A DNA stretch of 35,973 nucleotides from assembly GCA_017656145.1 (NCBI GenBank), contig JACDOI010000003.1, positions 1 to 35,973 of the forward strand, read 5' to 3'. The position numbers and the translations under genes were made by a program. The stretch comes from Bacillota bacterium. Lineage in GTDB: Bacteria; Bacillota; Limnochordia; Limnochordales; ZCTH02-B6. A model generated the notes under the pieces. The model ran no database searches, was not told the DNA's origin, and saw nothing but the letters and a program-made list of their open reading frames with translations. Of the stretch, positions 8,134 through 15,299 are shown in pieces (the first letter of the stretch is position 1; the number at the start of each line of letters is the position of its first letter).

Positions 8134-8913
8134 TCATTGTCCGAACCCGTCGCAGGCATCCAAGACCTGAACCATATAGTCAACGAGCTCTTCCAACATC
8201 ACCTCCCCCTTCTTTGCGCTGGCCGCGGTAGCGTCGCCGAACACGCCGCTTTGGCTGAGGGCCCCCATGGGCACCGACGAATGATGATACCCTTGGGTAA
8301 GCGGCGTTTGCGGATACTCTCTGACGGCCTTGCTCATATCGACAAGGTCCGGGCGAACTGCGAGCATCCAGGACGTTTCCAGTTCACAGGCGTGCACCAT
8401 CCCCTCCCAAAGGGGCGTATCGGCGTGTCGCGCCGCGGTTTGCTTGAGGCCCGGATAGGTGAAGTGGAAACACCGGACAGGAATTTCGTCCGCCAATTCC
8501 CTTACCGCGTACTTCATGGCCGAACTGTTAGCCCCATGTCCGCTGATCACGATGAACCGGCGGATGCGGGACGAGCGGTAGAGGCTGCGGGCTGCATCCT
8601 TGATGATGTTTTTCACCAGCGCCTGATCGATGCTGACCGTGCCTGGGATGTCGCGCCAGACCCAGGAATATCCGATAGGCAGCGCCGGCAACACCACAGC
8701 GCCGACGCGCCTGGCCAATCTTAGAGCCAGGTCCCGTGCGAGAAAGTTATCGGTGCCCAAAGGCAAATGGTGCCCGTGCTGCTCGGTGGCACCGATCGGA
8801 AAGATCGCGGTGTCCACCCGGGCGAACGCCTCCGCGGCTTCATCCCGGGTGAGCAGTTCCAATTCGTAGCAAGGAGCTGCATGCTCCCCTCTCGGCACGC
8901 CCGACGAACCCAC
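8134..8913 (-). CDS. Creatininase-family metal-dependent hydrolase
   Basis: The 259-residue protein carries the creatininase-family metal motifs: E44, H46 and D55 in EQHGHHLPLGTD, H126 in SGHGAN, and the HACELETS stretch with E179. The family opens cyclic amides or formamides and includes creatininase, mycofactocin MftE and arylformamide-type hydrolases. Sugar clusters often hold uncharacterised members. A role on a lactone or cyclic amide in this module is inference. The start is chosen as GTG 8913, 9 nt after AAAGGGG and just before the family region. The open frame runs back to 9213 inside the kinase gene without family resemblance. It lies 29 bases after the kinase and before the binding protein. 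Confidence 0.82.
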   Translation of the reverse strand: MGSSGVPRGEHAAPCYELELLTRDEAAEAFARVDTAIFPIGATEQHGHHLPLGTDNFLARDLALRLARRVGAVVLPALPIGYSWVWRDIPGTVSIDQALVKNIIKDAARSLYRSSRIRRFIVISGHGANSSAMKYAVRELADEIPVRCFHFTYPGLKQTAARHADTPLWEGMVHACELETSWMLAVRPDLVDMSKAVREYPQTPLTQGYHHSSVPMGALSQSGVFGDATAASAKKGEVMLEELVDYMVQVLDACDGFGQ

Positions 8914-8942
8914 CAAAGCCAACCCCTTTCCCAGCGTCAAGC

Positions 8943-10472
8943 TCAACCGGCGCCGGCCAGCCGGTGAAACACGGGTTGCAGAGCATCGTACGCCTGCTTG
9001 TACACCGCATATCCCCGGTCGTATACAGCCCGCACCGCGGGATCCGGCGCGACGGGAAAACCGGTTTGCACAGCGATCTGCACCGCCTCCTGGACGTCCC
9101 TCCACACGCCGGCGCCCGCTCCCGCGATGCAAGCTGCTCCAAGGGCCGAGCAATCCAGTTCCTTCAGGGGAACAATCTCGCGGCCGAGCACATCGGCCAT
9201 GACTTGCCTCCACAGCAAACTGCGGCTTCCGCCTTCGCCGGTGCGCACGTCCGTCACGGGAAAGCCCAGCGATTCCACAACTTCAAAGGAATCGCGGAAG
9301 TTGTACGCGACACCCTCAAGCACCGCCCGCACAAAGTGCGCCTTGCCGTGGCGGGCCGCAGCGCCGATGAACGCGGCCCGGGCGAACGGATCGTTGTACG
9401 GGGTGGCGGCGCCGTCCAGAAACGGCAGGAACAAAAGGCCGTCGCTTCCCGGCGGAACGTTGCCCGCCGGCTCCAGGAGCAACTCGAAGTGATCCCGTTC
9501 CACCAAGTCCGACGCCAAGCGCTCGGCTTGTCCGAAGCGCCGGCGAAACCAGTCCAGGCTGTAGCCGCCGGTGAGGACAAGCCCGTGCCAAAAGTAGCGC
9601 CCGGGAATCGCGTGGCACATGAGCCACAGCCGCTCGTCCAAAACATCCGGGGCTTCCTCCAAGTGGACCGCGACGTGACCCGCCGTGGCAATGCTCGCGC
9701 AGCCGGTGCCGGCGCTGGTCACTCCGGTGCCTACGGCCAGCGCGGCCATGTCCCCCGCGCCGGCCACCACCGGGATGCCCGGCAGCAAACCCAGCTCGCT
9801 GGCCGCCTCAGGTGTCAACGTCCCGATGACGTCCGGAGATTCGTGCACCGGCGGCAACCATTGGGCGGGCACGTTCAGTTGGTCAAGAAGCTCCATGAAC
9901 CAATCCCGGCGGCGCATGTCCAGCATCCCCGTAGCGCCCGCGTCGCTGGCATCCGTTGCGAACTGCCCCGTCAACCGGAAGTTGATGTAGTCTTTGGGAA
10001 ACAGGACGCGGTGAACATGGCGCACAAGGTCCGGCTCTCGCTCCATGAACCAGAGCAGCTTCGCCAGCCCGTGAATGGAGCTGATCCGCCCGTAGGTCGC
10101 CCGCCGCAACAGTTCTCCGAACCGTTCTTCAAGGCGGTCGGCCTGCCCGGTAGCCCTTTGGTCGAGCCATATGGCCGCCTCCGTGAGCGGACGCCCTTGG
10201 GCGTCGACCAGGACAATCCCGTTCAGCTGGCCGGATAGCCCGATGGCCTTGACCCGGCTGCGATCGAGATCCGCAAGACTTTCCCCCAACGCCCGGGAAA
10301 CGGCTTCCCACCACTGCTTCGGGGACTGCTCGGCATGTCCGGGCGCCGGGCGCCGGATGCCGTACGCCGAACGCGCTCGGCCTAAGACGTTGCCGCTCTG
10401 GTCGACGACGACAATTTTGGCGGTCGATGTGCCCAGATCGATTCCTACAACAAGGTCGCTGCCCGCGTTCAC
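8943..10472 (-). CDS. FGGY-family carbohydrate kinase, xylulokinase-like
   Basis: This 509-residue protein aligns along its length with xylulokinase. It has the phosphate motif GIDLGTST at 10-17, LFPKDYINFRLTG in the middle, the catalytic-Asp motif GAGDMA (D241) and, near the end, GEGGSRSLLWRQ and ALGAACIAG. It phosphorylates a ketose or polyol with ATP in the cytoplasm. In E. coli XylB the substrate loop reads GQMHG (M77, H78). Here the same place reads GQLNG (L83, N84), so the sugar may not be D-xylulose. The GTG start at 10472 overlaps the regulator's stop as GTGA, with AAGGGGGG 8 nt upstream. It is the first enzyme gene of the operon. Confidence 0.87.
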   Translation of the reverse strand: MNAGSDLVVGIDLGTSTAKIVVVDQSGNVLGRARSAYGIRRPAPGHAEQSPKQWWEAVSRALGESLADLDRSRVKAIGLSGQLNGIVLVDAQGRPLTEAAIWLDQRATGQADRLEERFGELLRRATYGRISSIHGLAKLLWFMEREPDLVRHVHRVLFPKDYINFRLTGQFATDASDAGATGMLDMRRRDWFMELLDQLNVPAQWLPPVHESPDVIGTLTPEAASELGLLPGIPVVAGAGDMAALAVGTGVTSAGTGCASIATAGHVAVHLEEAPDVLDERLWLMCHAIPGRYFWHGLVLTGGYSLDWFRRRFGQAERLASDLVERDHFELLLEPAGNVPPGSDGLLFLPFLDGAATPYNDPFARAAFIGAAARHGKAHFVRAVLEGVAYNFRDSFEVVESLGFPVTDVRTGEGGSRSLLWRQVMADVLGREIVPLKELDCSALGAACIAGAGAGVWRDVQEAVQIAVQTGFPVAPDPAVRAVYDRGYAVYKQAYDALQPVFHRLAGAG

Positions 10473-11233
10473 TGAGACCGCCCCCCTTCAGCCGGCCCGG
10501 GCGCCACCGCCCGGTTGATGTCGATGTGAATTTCGTATCGATCCCCTCGGATGTAGCTGAGGGCGAACTCCACCGCCCGGCCGTCCGCCAGGTACGAAAC
10601 CCGCTCGCTGTACAAGACGGCTGTCCCGACAGGAATTTGCAGCAACGACGCGACATAGCGGGTCGCACTTCTCGCGGTATACATGTCGTGGGCCCAGTCC
10701 GGACGCATGCCGTAGCGGGCATCCAGCGTCTCGTACAAGGACGTCATGACGTCTTCTTTTCGCAATCCGGGAAACAGCGATTCAGGCAGAAACGAGGTGG
10801 AAAGCAGGACCGGCTGGCCATCCGCCGTGCGGATTCGCTCGATCTTCCAGACCGGGGTGTCTTTGGCCAGATTCAGGTGGCGGCACACTTTTTCACCGGC
10901 CAGCTCGACGCCGAAGTCCACCAGCTCCACGCCGGGCGCAAGGCCCCGGCGGCGAATATCGTCGCTGTAGCTGGGCAACTGTCCAAAGGAGCGCAAGATG
11001 CGGGGCGGAGCCACAAACGTGCCTTTGCGCGGCACCCGGTACAGCACGCCCTCATAGACGAGCTCATCAAGCGCGTGTTTGACCGTTCCCCGGCTTACGC
11101 CGTAGCGCAAGGCCAGCTCAGGCTCCGACGGGATCTTATCGTGTTCCTTTGAAGACCGGATATGCGCGAGCAGATCCCGTTTGATTCGCTCATAAAGCGG
11201 CAAATGGCTTTTTTGCCCCGGCACGACGCCCAT
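10469..11233 (-). CDS. GntR-family regulator, HutC type with UTRA effector domain
   Basis: An N-terminal winged helix-turn-helix (about residues 12-78) has the GntR core IPSEPELALRYGVSRGTVK. A UTRA-type ligand domain follows to residue 240 and includes PVWKIERIRTADGQPVLLSTS. HutC-type regulators usually repress an adjacent operon until a sugar phosphate or other pathway metabolite binds. It heads the minus-strand operon and faces the aldolase gene across 186 bases that hold overlapping promoters and repeats. The ATG at 11233 has AAGGAG only 2 nt away. An in-frame GTG at 11224 has a better 11-nt spacing and may be the real start. Confidence 0.88.
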   Translation of the reverse strand: MGVVPGQKSHLPLYERIKRDLLAHIRSSKEHDKIPSEPELALRYGVSRGTVKHALDELVYEGVLYRVPRKGTFVAPPRILRSFGQLPSYSDDIRRRGLAPGVELVDFGVELAGEKVCRHLNLAKDTPVWKIERIRTADGQPVLLSTSFLPESLFPGLRKEDVMTSLYETLDARYGMRPDWAHDMYTARSATRYVASLLQIPVGTAVLYSERVSYLADGRAVEFALSYIRGDRYEIHIDINRAVAPGPAEGGRSQ

Positions 11234-11257
11234 CGCTCCTTGTTGATTGGGAATCGT

Positions 11258-11307
11258 TGCCTATACAAGGCATTCTTTCTTGACTATACAAGCTCTCGAT
11301 TGTATCG
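11258..11307. promoter_or_regulatory. Candidate GntR operator cluster
   Basis: CTATACAAG occurs twice (11261-11269 and 11284-11292), 23 bp apart. The first copy sits in the dyad TGCCT-ATACA-AGGCA (11258-11272). An inverted, palindromic CGATTGTATCG lies at 11297-11307. HutC-type regulators bind AT-rich dyads of the TGTATA/TATACA kind, and these elements overlap both divergent promoters. Autoregulation plus control of the aldolase is inferred. Confidence 0.6.
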
Positions 11308-11308
11308 T
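11280..11308 (+). promoter_or_regulatory. Candidate sigma-70 promoter for the aldolase gene
   Basis: TTGACT (11280-11285) and TATCGT (11303-11308) are separated by 17 bp. This gives a good -35 and a moderate -10, about 110 bases before the GTG start at 11420. It overlaps the opposing promoter and the CTATACAAG elements. Confidence 0.45.
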
Positions 11309-11312
11309 TCAA
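11283..11312 (-). promoter_or_regulatory. Candidate sigma-70 promoter for the GntR-kinase-transporter operon
   Basis: On the minus strand, TTGAAC (11307-11312) and TATAGT (11283-11288) are separated by 18 bp. The start of transcription would fall near 11275, about 40 bases before the regulator's start codon. One CTATACAAG element lies on the -10 and the other just downstream, positions that suit repression. Confidence 0.5.
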
Positions 11313-11419
11313 GACGACAGTACAGACTCCTGCTGCCTTTTGCCGGAGACGAAAATTCGCTTGGGGCAGCAAAATCGCCGTAGCGCCTTGGCGTGGCGGC
11401 CACGGGAGGTTAGACAGTC

Positions 11420-12055
11420 GTGAAAGCTCGCGTTTTGGATGCGCTCTTTCGCATCGGGATCATCCCCATCGTCCGCGTTGCCTCGGAAGAAATGGCCGTA
11501 CGAATCAGCGGCGTTCTCCTCGAAGCGGGCATGGGAACGGTGGAAATCCCTTTTACCAATCCAGCTGCCCCCCGCATCATCGAGGCGCTGCGAAAGCGAT
11601 ATCCCGATGCCATCATCGGAGCGGGCACGATTCTGGATGAAGCGTCGGCCCGGGCTGCGGTAAACGCCGGCGCCCAGTACATGATCAGCGCCGGATTGGT
11701 CGGTTCAATGATCAAGACGGCTCACCGGTACGGGCTGCCCGCTATCCCCGGCGTCATGACGCCGACAGAGGCCGTCCTCGCCCTCGAACAAGGGGCGGAT
11801 GTCCTCAAGCTGTTCCCGGCATCCGCGCTGGGACCGTCCTATCTGAAGGCGCTGCGAGCCCCTTTGCCGCAAGCAAGATGGTGCCCGACCGGCGGGGTCG
11901 ACTCGACCAACTTGCATGAGTGGGTGAACGCCGGCGCCGACCTGGTAGGTGTGGGAAGCCCGCTGCTGAAGGACGTATCCTCGACGGGCGACTTCAGCGC
12001 TCTCGCAAAGCGGGCCCGCCGGTTCGTCGAAACGTGGCGGCAAGCGAAGACGTGA
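11420..12055 (+). CDS. KDPG/KDPGal-type 2-keto-3-deoxy-phosphosugar acid aldolase
   Basis: This 211-residue class I aldolase keeps the family's catalytic Glu (E42 in VEIPF) and Schiff-base Lys (K130 in LKLFPAS), plus GAGT at 67-70 and PTGGV at 156-160. It would cleave a 2-keto-3-deoxy-6-phospho acid to pyruvate and a phosphorylated aldehyde. E. coli Eda has R49 in EVTLRT; here the segment is EIPFTNP, without that Arg. The surrounding FPASALGPSYLKALRAPLP is closer to E. coli DgoA (FPSSAFGPQYIKALKAVLP) as I recall it. A 2-keto-3-deoxy-6-phosphogalactonate aldolase-like activity is therefore favoured over classic KDPG. The start is GTG with GGGAGG 10 nt upstream. It is divergent from the GntR gene and probably part of the same pathway. 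Confidence 0.85.
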   Translation: MKARVLDALFRIGIIPIVRVASEEMAVRISGVLLEAGMGTVEIPFTNPAAPRIIEALRKRYPDAIIGAGTILDEASARAAVNAGAQYMISAGLVGSMIKTAHRYGLPAIPGVMTPTEAVLALEQGADVLKLFPASALGPSYLKALRAPLPQARWCPTGGVDSTNLHEWVNAGADLVGVGSPLLKDVSSTGDFSALAKRARRFVETWRQAKT

Positions 12056-12061
12056 CGTTGC

Positions 12062-12089
12062 CGGAGCGCGCGATCGCCCGCGCGCTTCG
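12062..12089 (+). terminator. Strong hairpin just after the aldolase gene
   Basis: An 11-bp stem (12062-12072 with 12079-12089, one G-U pair) encloses a 6-nt loop, starting 7 bases after the stop codon. The core AGCGCGCG/CGCGCGCT is perfect. No U tract follows, so it is either a non-classical terminator or a 3'-end stabiliser. It marks the end of the aldolase transcript and separates it from the FadR-type regulator. Confidence 0.5.
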
Positions 12090-12226
12090 AAGAGAAATCC
12101 CAGAAACGGCATACTTGGACAGCCCCACGGAGTTTTTGCACGCCATCAGTTGCGGAGTAAGAAATTCATTGACAGTCTTAGCAGGATTTGCCTTTCGACC
12201 ACCGAAAACCGCCCATTGATCATATG

Positions 12227-12252
12227 TATGACATCTTAATGGACTCGTCATA
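12227..12252. promoter_or_regulatory. Candidate operator upstream of the FadR-type regulator
   Basis: TATGAC (12227-12232) and GTCATA (12247-12252) are inverted 6-bp arms 14 bp apart, immediately before the regulator gene in an AT-richer patch. Spacing of the arms by two helical turns suits a dimeric FadR-type repressor. No convincing -10/-35 pair was found here, though a TTGACA lies at 12169-12174. Confidence 0.35.
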
Positions 12253-12260
12253 TTCGCGTC

Positions 12261-13136
12261 TTGGCAACAGGTTCGGGCCCAGGGCGAATCAGCGATAGGG
12301 AGGGGTCGTCCATCGACACGCCCTTCACATCCGTGCAAGGCCGACACCTGGTGCAGGAGATCATCGGGCAGGTGGAGGCACTGCTTCGGGAAGGCGCGCT
12401 CAAGCCGGGAGACAAGCTTCCTCCCGAAGCCGAGTTGTGCCAGATCTTCGGCGTGAGTCGTCCCGTACTGCGGGAAGCGTTCGCGGGCCTTCGCGAGCTC
12501 GGCATCCTGCGCATCGAGCGCGGATCCGGCACGTTTGTGGCCAACCCGGTGGCCGAGGCGACCGGGCAACGGCTTGCCCGCCATTTGGCCGGCTCCGCGG
12601 GGAACCTGCTGGCCTTGATGGAGGTGCGGCTCGCTCTTGAGCCGGAAGCAGCCCGGCTGGCGGCCGAGCGGGCGACCGCCGACGACATCCAAGACATCGA
12701 AGCGGCCTTTCGCGCCATGGAACAGGCAGTGGTCCGGGGTGACGTGGGAAGCGATGAGGACTACCGCTTCCACCACACCCTCGCCGCCGCCACGCACAAC
12801 GAAGTATTCCAGAGAGTTATCGAACTGATCGGGGACCTCTTCATCCGGTCCCTCTGGGTGAGCCGCCAACGGTCCATGCGCTTCGTCGAACGGCCCCGTC
12901 AGGCTTTGGAGGAGCACCGGGCGGTCCTTGAGGCGGTCCGGCGCGGGGAGGCCGCTTCTGCCTGGCAAGCCATGCGGGCCCACCTGCTCGGCGCTCGCCA
13001 GCGGCTGATCGACGAGCGTGGCATCCGGGTGGCCGAGATCGAGCCCGAAACCTTGCGTACCGACGGCCCCCCAGAAGCGGCGAGCCTGCCCATGAGTGAG
13101 AAACCTCAAGCGGCGCCCGGCAAAGCCCAGGGCTGA
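12261..13136 (+). CDS. GntR-family regulator, FadR type with FCD domain
   Basis: A winged helix at about residues 28-95 (LPPEAELCQIFGVSRPVLREA) is followed by an all-helical FCD domain. The FCD domain includes DYRFHHTLAAATHNEVF and later EEHRAVLEAV, whose Asp and His residues resemble the family's metal and ligand site. FCD regulators commonly sense organic acids or sugar acids, which fits the TRAP and SLC13 genes downstream. The start is uncertain. TTG at 12261 is the farthest canonical start but has no ribosome site and lies directly against the candidate operator. The best ribosome site (GGGAGGGG, 12298-12305) points at an ATC codon at 12312, about ten residues before the fold begins. GTG 12333 is a third option. 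Confidence 0.85.
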   Translation: MATGSGPGRISDREGSSIDTPFTSVQGRHLVQEIIGQVEALLREGALKPGDKLPPEAELCQIFGVSRPVLREAFAGLRELGILRIERGSGTFVANPVAEATGQRLARHLAGSAGNLLALMEVRLALEPEAARLAAERATADDIQDIEAAFRAMEQAVVRGDVGSDEDYRFHHTLAAATHNEVFQRVIELIGDLFIRSLWVSRQRSMRFVERPRQALEEHRAVLEAVRRGEAASAWQAMRAHLLGARQRLIDERGIRVAEIEPETLRTDGPPEAASLPMSEKPQAAPGKAQG

Positions 13137-13181
13137 AAAGGGTGAAGACCGCAGGTGCCGCAAGACCGAGGAGATGAACGG

Positions 13182-14066
13182 ATGAACCGGCTGGGATACG
13201 AGCTGATCCGGGATGCGGTCGACTTGCACGTCCACAGCGGACCGAGCCATTTCCCGCGCCGGCTCGACGACGACGAGCTGGTCGCGGCGCTGGAGGAAGC
13301 GGGCCTGCGCGCGGCAGTGCTCAAGGCTCATGAGGGTTCGACGGCCGAAAGGGCTTACCTGGCCCAAAAGCGCGCAAGCCGGCTGCGGATCTTCGGCTCG
13401 ATCACCCTAAACCGCTTCGTGGGCGGGCTCAACCCATACGCAGTCGAGAGCGCGCTGGCGCTGGGCGCCAAGATCGTCTGGTTTCCGACGGTTCATGCGG
13501 AGAACCACCTGAGGTTTTACGGGGGCGCGGGCTATCGCGAGATGCCTCGCCATCCCCAGTTGCGATTGCCCGTGGAGGGGATCACGGTCCTGGGGGAGGA
13601 CGGGCGACTCGTGGAGGCAGCCCAGAACATCCTGGAGCTTTGTGCTGAGAGGCGCGCCGTAGTGGCCACGGGGCATCTCCATCCTTCCGAAACCCGGGTG
13701 CTGGTAAAGGAAGCCCGGGCCCGGGGTGTGGAGCATGTGCTTGTAACGCACCCGCACCTTCCGGTCACTCGGATTCCCCTGGAACTGCAAAAAGAGCTGG
13801 CCTCTTTAGGAGCCTGGCTCGAACACTCCTACTTGCCCACCACGGAGAAGTGGGGCGGTTTCCCGCTCGAGACGCTGCTGTACGACGTCAAGGAGGTGGG
13901 GCCTGAACGCTGTGTGCTGCAGTCGGACTTGGGCCAGGTCTCCCTGCCGTCCCCGGCAGACGGCCTGGCGGCGCTTTGTGAGGGGCTGGTGAGAAACGGT
14001 CTCAGTGAAACCGACGTGCGGCGGATGATCGCCGACAATCCGGCCCGCATCCTGGGGCTTGATTGA
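13182..14066 (+). CDS. DUF6282-type amidohydrolase-like protein
   Basis: The 294-residue protein has the layout of an amidohydrolase-superfamily barrel. It shows DLHVHSGP with H16 and H18, FPTVHAENH with H104 and H109, ATGHLHP with H165 and H167, VTHPH with H190 and H192, LQSDLG with D249, and a terminal NPARILGL. I recognise the family as DUF6282, which has no established reaction. A metal-dependent hydrolase of an amide, lactone or cyclic ester is inferred. ATG 13182 is chosen because GAGGAG lies 8 nt upstream; the frame reaches a GTG at 13155. It follows the FadR-type regulator by 45 bases and precedes the TRAP receptor by 95, so its substrate or product is probably the TRAP ligand. Confidence 0.78.
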   Translation: MNRLGYELIRDAVDLHVHSGPSHFPRRLDDDELVAALEEAGLRAAVLKAHEGSTAERAYLAQKRASRLRIFGSITLNRFVGGLNPYAVESALALGAKIVWFPTVHAENHLRFYGGAGYREMPRHPQLRLPVEGITVLGEDGRLVEAAQNILELCAERRAVVATGHLHPSETRVLVKEARARGVEHVLVTHPHLPVTRIPLELQKELASLGAWLEHSYLPTTEKWGGFPLETLLYDVKEVGPERCVLQSDLGQVSLPSPADGLAALCEGLVRNGLSETDVRRMIADNPARILGLD

Positions 14067-14161
14067 TGGATACCGGCGTTGCCGCAGCTTGCTGGCGGGC
14101 AGGTTGCCCGGGGCGAGCGGGCGTCGCGCCGGGGACTGGCGAACGAGGGAGGTAAGCGCTG

Positions 14162-15172
14162 ATGCTGAAGGACGCACTGGCCAGAACGCCCCTGGTGATG
14201 CTCGCGATACTGGGGGTGCTCGGCGCCGCGATCGTGACGCCTGTCGATGCCCAGACCACCTTGCGGCTGGGGTGGACGACCGCGGACGCGCCGCAGGATC
14301 CTTACGCAATCACGGCTCGCCGCTTCAAAGAGCTGGTGGAGGAAAGGACCGACGGTCGCTACCGGATCGCGCTGTTCCCCAACAACCAGTTGGGTGACGA
14401 GCGGGCGATGATCGAGGCCATGGGCATCCTCGGCACGCTCGATATGGGCGTGATTACCAACGCGCCCATCTCCGGCTTCGTTCCGGCCTTCCAAGTCCTT
14501 GACATGCCGTTCCTCTTCGCGGACGCCAAGCAGGCGCACAAGATCTTGGACGGCCCCATCGGCCAGGAATTGCTGGCCAAGCTTGAGCCGATCGGCATCA
14601 AAGGCCTGGGCTTCTCCGAGGGCGGGTTCCGGTACATGATCAACAACGTCCGCCCCATCAAGACGCCTTCAGACGTTCAGGGAGTCAAGTTCCGGGTAAT
14701 GGAAAACCCCGTCTACATTCAGATGTTCCAGGCGCTCGGTTCCAACCCGACCCCCATGGCCTGGGGCGAAACCTTCACCGCGGTGCAGCAGGGGACCATC
14801 GACGGCCTGGAGATTCCCATCCCGGTCATCCACCAGAACAAGTACTACGAGGTCACCCGGTACCTCTCGCTGACGCGCCATACCTACTCTCCGCTGGTAG
14901 TCATGGTCTCCATGCAGACGTGGGAGCGTCTGCCCGAAGAGGATCAAGTCATCTTCCAGGAGGCCGCCCGTGAAGCCATCGAGTACACCAGAGTGCGGAA
15001 CGAGATGACCACTGCCCGGCTGCTCAAGGAGTTGCAGGATCTAGGCATGCAGGTGAACGACATCGAGAATCCGGCCCTCTTCCGGGAGATGGTGCGTCCG
15101 GTTTACGAACGCTTCCGGGACCAGGTGGGACCGGATCTCATGGACCGGGTTCTGGCTGCAGTCAGCGAGTGA
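14162..15172 (+). CDS. dctP: TRAP transporter solute receptor, DctP family
   Basis: This 336-residue secreted receptor has a signal peptide over residues 1-30 ending in VDA before QTTLRLGW, without a lipobox. The mature part shows the DctP pattern GIKGLGFSEGGFRYMINN, then VQGVKFRVMENP with R178 at the position of the conserved Arg that pairs with the ligand's carboxylate, then AWGETFTAVQQGTIDGLE. It binds an organic acid in the periplasm and hands it to DctQM for sodium-driven uptake. GGGAGGT lies about 8 nt before the ATG. The ligand is likely a carboxylate, since the Arg is present, but cannot be named. Confidence 0.88.
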   Translation: MLKDALARTPLVMLAILGVLGAAIVTPVDAQTTLRLGWTTADAPQDPYAITARRFKELVEERTDGRYRIALFPNNQLGDERAMIEAMGILGTLDMGVITNAPISGFVPAFQVLDMPFLFADAKQAHKILDGPIGQELLAKLEPIGIKGLGFSEGGFRYMINNVRPIKTPSDVQGVKFRVMENPVYIQMFQALGSNPTPMAWGETFTAVQQGTIDGLEIPIPVIHQNKYYEVTRYLSLTRHTYSPLVVMVSMQTWERLPEEDQVIFQEAAREAIEYTRVRNEMTTARLLKELQDLGMQVNDIENPALFREMVRPVYERFRDQVGPDLMDRVLAAVSE

Positions 15173-15182
15173 GCCATGGCTT

Positions 15183-15217
15183 GGGTGGTGGGACCTGGCG
15201 GTCCGGTCCCACCGCCC
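15183..15217 (+). other. Intercistronic stem-loop between dctP and dctQ
   Basis: A 13-bp stem (15183-15195 with 15205-15217, one G-U pair) encloses a 9-nt loop. The core GGTGGGACC/GGTCCCACC is perfect. It begins 10 bases after the receptor stop and no U tract follows. Such structures after binding-protein genes often protect the upstream mRNA or let only part of the transcription continue, giving more receptor than membrane subunit. Here that role is inferred. Confidence 0.6.
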
Positions 15218-15299
15218 GGCCTATTGCGCCGCGCCGTTGCGCCGGTCTTGAGTCGCCTGCCGCCGTTTGCGGTCGTCGCGAGAAAGGAGGTCCCAGAGC

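Noticed and set aside
11994-13367. 457-codon open frame on the minus strand
   Set aside because: It is antisense to the FadR-type regulator, crosses two gene boundaries and the control region, and has no recognisable domain.
14097-14109. GGGCA-GGT-TGCCC hairpin before dctP
   Set aside because: The 5-bp stem with a 3-nt loop is expected by chance at this GC content and lies in no telling position.
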